A DNA stretch of 64,000 bases from Mangrovihabitans endophyticus (GTDB lineage Bacteria; Actinomycetota; Actinomycetes; Mycobacteriales; Micromonosporaceae). The stretch lies in NCBI RefSeq assembly GCF_014646155.1, contig NZ_BMMX01000011.1:1-64000 (forward strand), written 5' to 3'. Of the stretch, positions 62,201 to 64,000 are shown in pieces (position 1 is the first letter of the stretch; every line of letters begins with the position of its first letter). Both the position numbers and the translations under genes were made by a program. A model generated the notes under the pieces. That model did not search any database and was not told the DNA's origin. It saw only the letters and a program-made list of their open reading frames with translations.

Positions 62201-62432
62201 GATCGAACCAGGCCGGGTGGGTGAAGTCCCCGGTGCCCAGCACCGCGATGCCTTTGCGGCGCGCCCACCAGGCGAGGGTGGGCAGCGTCAGGTCACGGCT
62301 GCAGGCACGCGAGTATCGGGAGTGGATGTGCAGATCCGCGACGTACGTGTCCGCGGCGACCGAGGACCCTGCGTTGTCCGAGGGCACGCGCTGCATCCTG
62401 TCATGTCCGTCCGTCCGCTCGCGCATCGCCAC
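59226..62432 (-). CDS. PHP nuclease (EndoQ-like)-UvrD helicase fusion protein
   Basis: A 1068-residue protein in two parts. Residues 28-440 match the TIGR00375/EndoQ group: PHP metal motifs DLHIHSRYSRACSRDL (33-48), TGDFTHPAW, PAHIWTPW and SNSDAHSP (247-254), and a zinc site C301, C317 and C320 (CPEC). After a Pro-rich linker (about 440-505) comes a full UvrD/Rep helicase: Walker A AGPGTGKT (536-543), FVDEYQDVD, GDPDQAIYSFRG, and VHLLTLHAAKGLEFP. EndoQ cuts beside deaminated bases. Fusion suggests helicase-linked repair. GTG 62432. It overlaps the prepilin peptidase end by 14 bp. Confidence 0.93.
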   Translation of the reverse strand: MAMRERTDGHDRMQRVPSDNAGSSVAADTYVADLHIHSRYSRACSRDLTLPTLAWWARRKGIAVLGTGDFTHPAWFDHLRENLRETPERGLYRFADEAEVTRQLPGSVQGSPAARFMLSVEISTIYKRDDRTRKVHHLIYVPDFAAAERVTTALGRIGNLASDGRPILGLDSRDLLEIVLESDPESYLVPAHIWTPWFSALGSKSGFDAIADCYADLAGHITAVETGLSSDPEMNWRVSSLDQYHLVSNSDAHSPAALGREATLFSGTPDYSAMRTGSSLAGTIEFFPEEGKYHADGHRACNVNWEPARTREHGGRCPECGKPLTVGVLSRVADLADRERAQPRRQSVEHLIQLHEILGEINGVGAKSKTVAGALNHLVAALGPELSILRTVPLTEIGRAGGEDLQEAVSRLRRGEVRRVPGYDGEYGVITLFAPGEVKRPGAAQAETLFDMPDVTPVPQQRRTEPAVGRAPAPKATPRKEPPAKAPPIPPPPSPHEPFEPMLAGMEEVGTGLLDRLDAMQRVAASAPGGPLLIVAGPGTGKTRTLTHRIAYLCAELGVFPERCLAITFTRRAAEEMRTRLAALMGDVADDITVGTFHAVGLTILRENAKAAGLGADWRIADDAERAAAREQAGADDLAYAKILRQQDLVDLDDLIALPVALLRDEPDLAERYRKRWQWIFVDEYQDVDEVQYELLRLLSPADGNLCAIGDPDQAIYSFRGADVRYFLRFSADFTDARLVRLTRNYRSSAPILAAAVQAIAPSTLVRGRRLDPARLDPESPLVGRYFAASVADEADFVVRTVDELVGGLSHGSLDSGRVDSRAVAPGTLSFSDIAVLYRTDAQSGPIVEALSRAGVPVQKRSHNRLRTRAGVQEIARELRHASGLGGGLPARVKLAAQVLAQRYAAPTLDGDQMAPEDVWAAADLLMPLARRTGDDVSHFLQEIATGAEVDALDPRAEAVHLLTLHAAKGLEFPVVFLVGCEADLLPLRWPGATPGDDEVAEERRLFFVGLTRAQDRLYVTHAARRFRHGSEREHTPTPFLDAIDGGLFDRLGDTTPARPRERQLRLL

Positions 62433-62462
62433 GCGCTGAGCACTCCTATCGATCGTGATTGG

Positions 62463-63701
62463 TTACCGGGTTCGCAGGTCGACGACGGTCACCTGTGGGG
62501 GCACACCCACCCGTACGGGTGGACCCCAGAAGCCCGCGCCGTCGGTGACGTAGACCGGCGTGCCGTCCACCTCGCCCAGGCCGGACACCACCGGCTGCTG
62601 CAGCCCGACCAGCAGGTTGAACGGCATCGTCTGGCCGCCGTGCGTGTGCCCGGAGACCTGCAGGTCCACCCCATAGGGCGCGGCCTGCTCCGCGGCCAGC
62701 GGCTGGTGGGCCATCAGGATGACCGGCCGGGTGGTGTCCCGGTCGCCGAGGGCGCGCCGGAAGTCCGGCGGGTCGCCGACTTGCGCGCCGCCGAGGTCGT
62801 TGACCCCGGCCAGGTCCAGGCCGTCGAGTTCGATGCGTTCGTTGCGCAGCGGCCGTACGCCGAGGCTCGCCACCTCCGTCACCCACTCCTGGTATCCGGA
62901 GTAGTACTCGTGGTTGCCGGTGACGAAGTATGCGCCGCGCCGCGACTCGATGCCGGCCAGCGGTTCGGCGAACCGTCCCAGCTCGGCGACGCTGCCGTCG
63001 ACGAGGTCGCCGACCACGCAGACGATGTCTGCCCCCACCGAGTTGATCACCTCGACGATCCGGCCCGCGTGCCGGGTGCCGGTCAGCGGGCCGAGATGGA
63101 TGTCGGAGACCACCGCCAGGCGGGTGCCGTCCATCGCGCGGGGAAGCTTCGCGATCGGGATCTGCACGCGATCGATGCGCGGACGGCTGAGCGCGGTCCG
63201 TACGCCGTACCCGGTGACGCCGGCGGCGGTCAGCCCGGCGAAGACGGCCGCCCCGCGGGCGAGCACGAGCCGCCGATCGATGCCGGGCGGCGTCGCCGCG
63301 CCGGATGACGTGTCCGCAGCGGGCGAGCCGATGGGGCCGGCGGGTCCGGTCGGCGCGTCACCGGAGGCGGGCATGCCGGCGGTGGTCATCGCCGGCGTAT
63401 CCGCCGAGCGGCGCCCCGCAAGCCGGATCACCAGGCGCGGGACCTCCAGCACCGCCAGGGTCAGGAGCAGGTAGAACGCACAGCCCAGCCAGAGATATCC
63501 GGGCCAGGCCAGCCAGGTGGCGTGGCCGGTGCGAGTGCCGATCAGGGTGGCCGGGACCAGCACGGCCAACAGCACGGCGATTCCGGTGCCGATCCGGCGT
63601 GCCGGTCCGGGGCGAAGCGTGTCCCGGACCAGCCGCTTCCAGAAGTACAGATGGATCAGGCCGATGACGGCGAAAGCCGTCACCACGACGGCGAGAACCA
63701 T
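62463..63701 (-). CDS. Membrane metallophosphoesterase
   Basis: A 412-residue protein with four N-terminal membrane segments (1-95), a linker, and a calcineurin-like phosphoesterase domain (about 165-410) with SDIHLGPLTG, GDLVDGS, GNHEYY and GHTHGGQ, all metal ligands present. A likely fifth segment precedes the domain (about 143-163). Substrate unknown. ATG 63701 directly follows moaD (stop 63702-63704), so the two may be co-transcribed. Confidence 0.88.
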   Translation of the reverse strand: MVLAVVVTAFAVIGLIHLYFWKRLVRDTLRPGPARRIGTGIAVLLAVLVPATLIGTRTGHATWLAWPGYLWLGCAFYLLLTLAVLEVPRLVIRLAGRRSADTPAMTTAGMPASGDAPTGPAGPIGSPAADTSSGAATPPGIDRRLVLARGAAVFAGLTAAGVTGYGVRTALSRPRIDRVQIPIAKLPRAMDGTRLAVVSDIHLGPLTGTRHAGRIVEVINSVGADIVCVVGDLVDGSVAELGRFAEPLAGIESRRGAYFVTGNHEYYSGYQEWVTEVASLGVRPLRNERIELDGLDLAGVNDLGGAQVGDPPDFRRALGDRDTTRPVILMAHQPLAAEQAAPYGVDLQVSGHTHGGQTMPFNLLVGLQQPVVSGLGEVDGTPVYVTDGAGFWGPPVRVGVPPQVTVVDLRTR

Positions 63702-63950
63702 TCAGCCCCCCGCGAACGGTGGCAGCACGTCCACCGTCGATCCGTCCGGCAGCGCGGCGTGCCGGTCATGGCAGGCCAGCCCGTCGACCAGGAAGCTGGC
63801 CGCGTCCAGCACCGTACCGAGACGGCTGCCGTGCCGATCGGCCAGCACCCGCGACAGCTCGGCCAGCGAGGTCGCCGACGCGGCCTCGGTCCAGACGCCA
63901 CCGGCCGCGGCCCGTGCGCCCGCGAAGTAGCGGACGGTCAATGCGCTCAC
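63702..63950 (-). CDS. moaD: Molybdopterin synthase small subunit MoaD
   Basis: An 82-residue ubiquitin-fold sulfur carrier ending in the required Gly-Gly (PPFAGG). It gives sulfur to MoaE, encoded at 53911. The GTG start at 63950 lies 2 bp downstream of the moaA stop, so moaA and moaD are co-transcribed. Confidence 0.92.
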   Translation of the reverse strand: MSALTVRYFAGARAAAGGVWTEAASATSLAELSRVLADRHGSRLGTVLDAASFLVDGLACHDRHAALPDGSTVDVLPPFAGG

Positions 63951-63952
63951 GC

Positions 63953-64000
63953 TCAGCCCCCGATCGCCGACATCGGCCGTGCGGGCTGCAGGAACGCAGG
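63953..64000 (-). CDS. moaA: C-terminal end of MoaA (partial, GTP 3',8-cyclase)
   Basis: Only the last 15 codons and stop are in the window. They read ...PARPMSAIGG, matching the conserved MoaA C-terminus that ends in GG. The rest lies beyond the right edge. It completes the moa set together with moaC, mog, moeA, moaE and moaD. Confidence 0.8.
   Translation of the reverse strand, partial: PAFLQPARPMSAIGG

Noticed and set aside
1-64000. CRISPR array, insertion sequence, rRNA or tRNA gene
   Set aside because: No spaced repeats, transposase, terminal repeats or RNA gene signatures were found by reading the window; a covariance search would be the proper test.

Overview
This 64-kb window is high-GC actinobacterial DNA from beside the chromosomal replication origin. 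The DnaA N-terminus, the Jag/RsmG/ParA/ParB/CwlM gene order and many GTG/TTG starts with GGAGG-type ribosome binding sites point to the Micromonosporaceae (Actinoplanes/Micromonospora-like). That family assignment is inference from remembered family features, not a search. No plasmid, phage, insertion sequence, CRISPR array, rRNA or tRNA gene was recognised.

Layout. (1) 1-8.8 kb: an 8-bp tandem repeat at the left edge, dnaA on the minus strand, then diverging rpmH-rnpA-yidD-yidC-jag-rsmG-parA-parB. (2) 8.8-12.15 kb: a 3.3-kb gene-free centromere-like region with parS sites (nine in total counting two inside parA), a 16-bp tandem repeat and a cluster of DnaA boxes. (3) 12-28 kb: cell wall and redox genes (HIT-like protein, ddl-like ligase, aminotransferase, acetyltransferase, the amidase-like CwlM, trxA, trxB, an anti-sigma factor and SigM, a pseudokinase, murJ, cca, ogt). 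(4) 28-44 kb: ino1 with a PadR regulator, a DUF5318-like protein, a class A penicillin-binding protein, GT-C membrane glycosyltransferases, nfo, a cell-surface protein, rpsF-ssb-rpsR-rplI and dnaB, which is interrupted by an intein. (5) 44-64 kb: a large Trp/Tyr-rich disordered membrane protein, a zinc-ribbon protein, a GGDEF-EAL protein, a split molybdenum cofactor cluster (moaC-mog-moeA-moaE on plus; moaD and the end of moaA on minus), an Orc1-like ATPase, an LppU-like protein, a prepilin peptidase, a PHP (EndoQ-like)/UvrD fusion helicase and a metallophosphoesterase.

How the genes work together. DnaA, DnaB, SSB and ParAB with parS run initiation, fork loading and segregation. RpmH, RnpA, YidD, YidC and Jag form the conserved secretion/translation block. 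MurJ, the pseudokinase, CwlM, Ddl and the PBP build and control peptidoglycan. TrxA/TrxB and SigM/anti-sigma deal with redox and envelope stress. The order from rpmH to cca matches the Mycobacterium tuberculosis Rv3924c-Rv3907c block, and ino1-padR-DUF5318-ponA-GT87-rpsF-ssb-rpsR-rplI-dnaB matches Rv0046c-Rv0058. In M. tuberculosis these blocks lie on opposite sides of oriC; here they are joined, as in Streptomyces.

Most notable: a DnaB intein with the class 3 signature (Ala at position 1, Trp-Cys-Thr motif) and a decayed homing endonuclease; a fusion of an EndoQ-type PHP nuclease with a UvrD helicase; a recurring composite of two inverted DnaA-like boxes 3 nt apart at four loci; parS sites inside the parA reading frame; twin palindromes 74 bp apart upstream of an Orc1-like ATPase; and an rpsF leader whose anti-Shine-Dalgarno pairs perfectly with the rpsF ribosome binding site.
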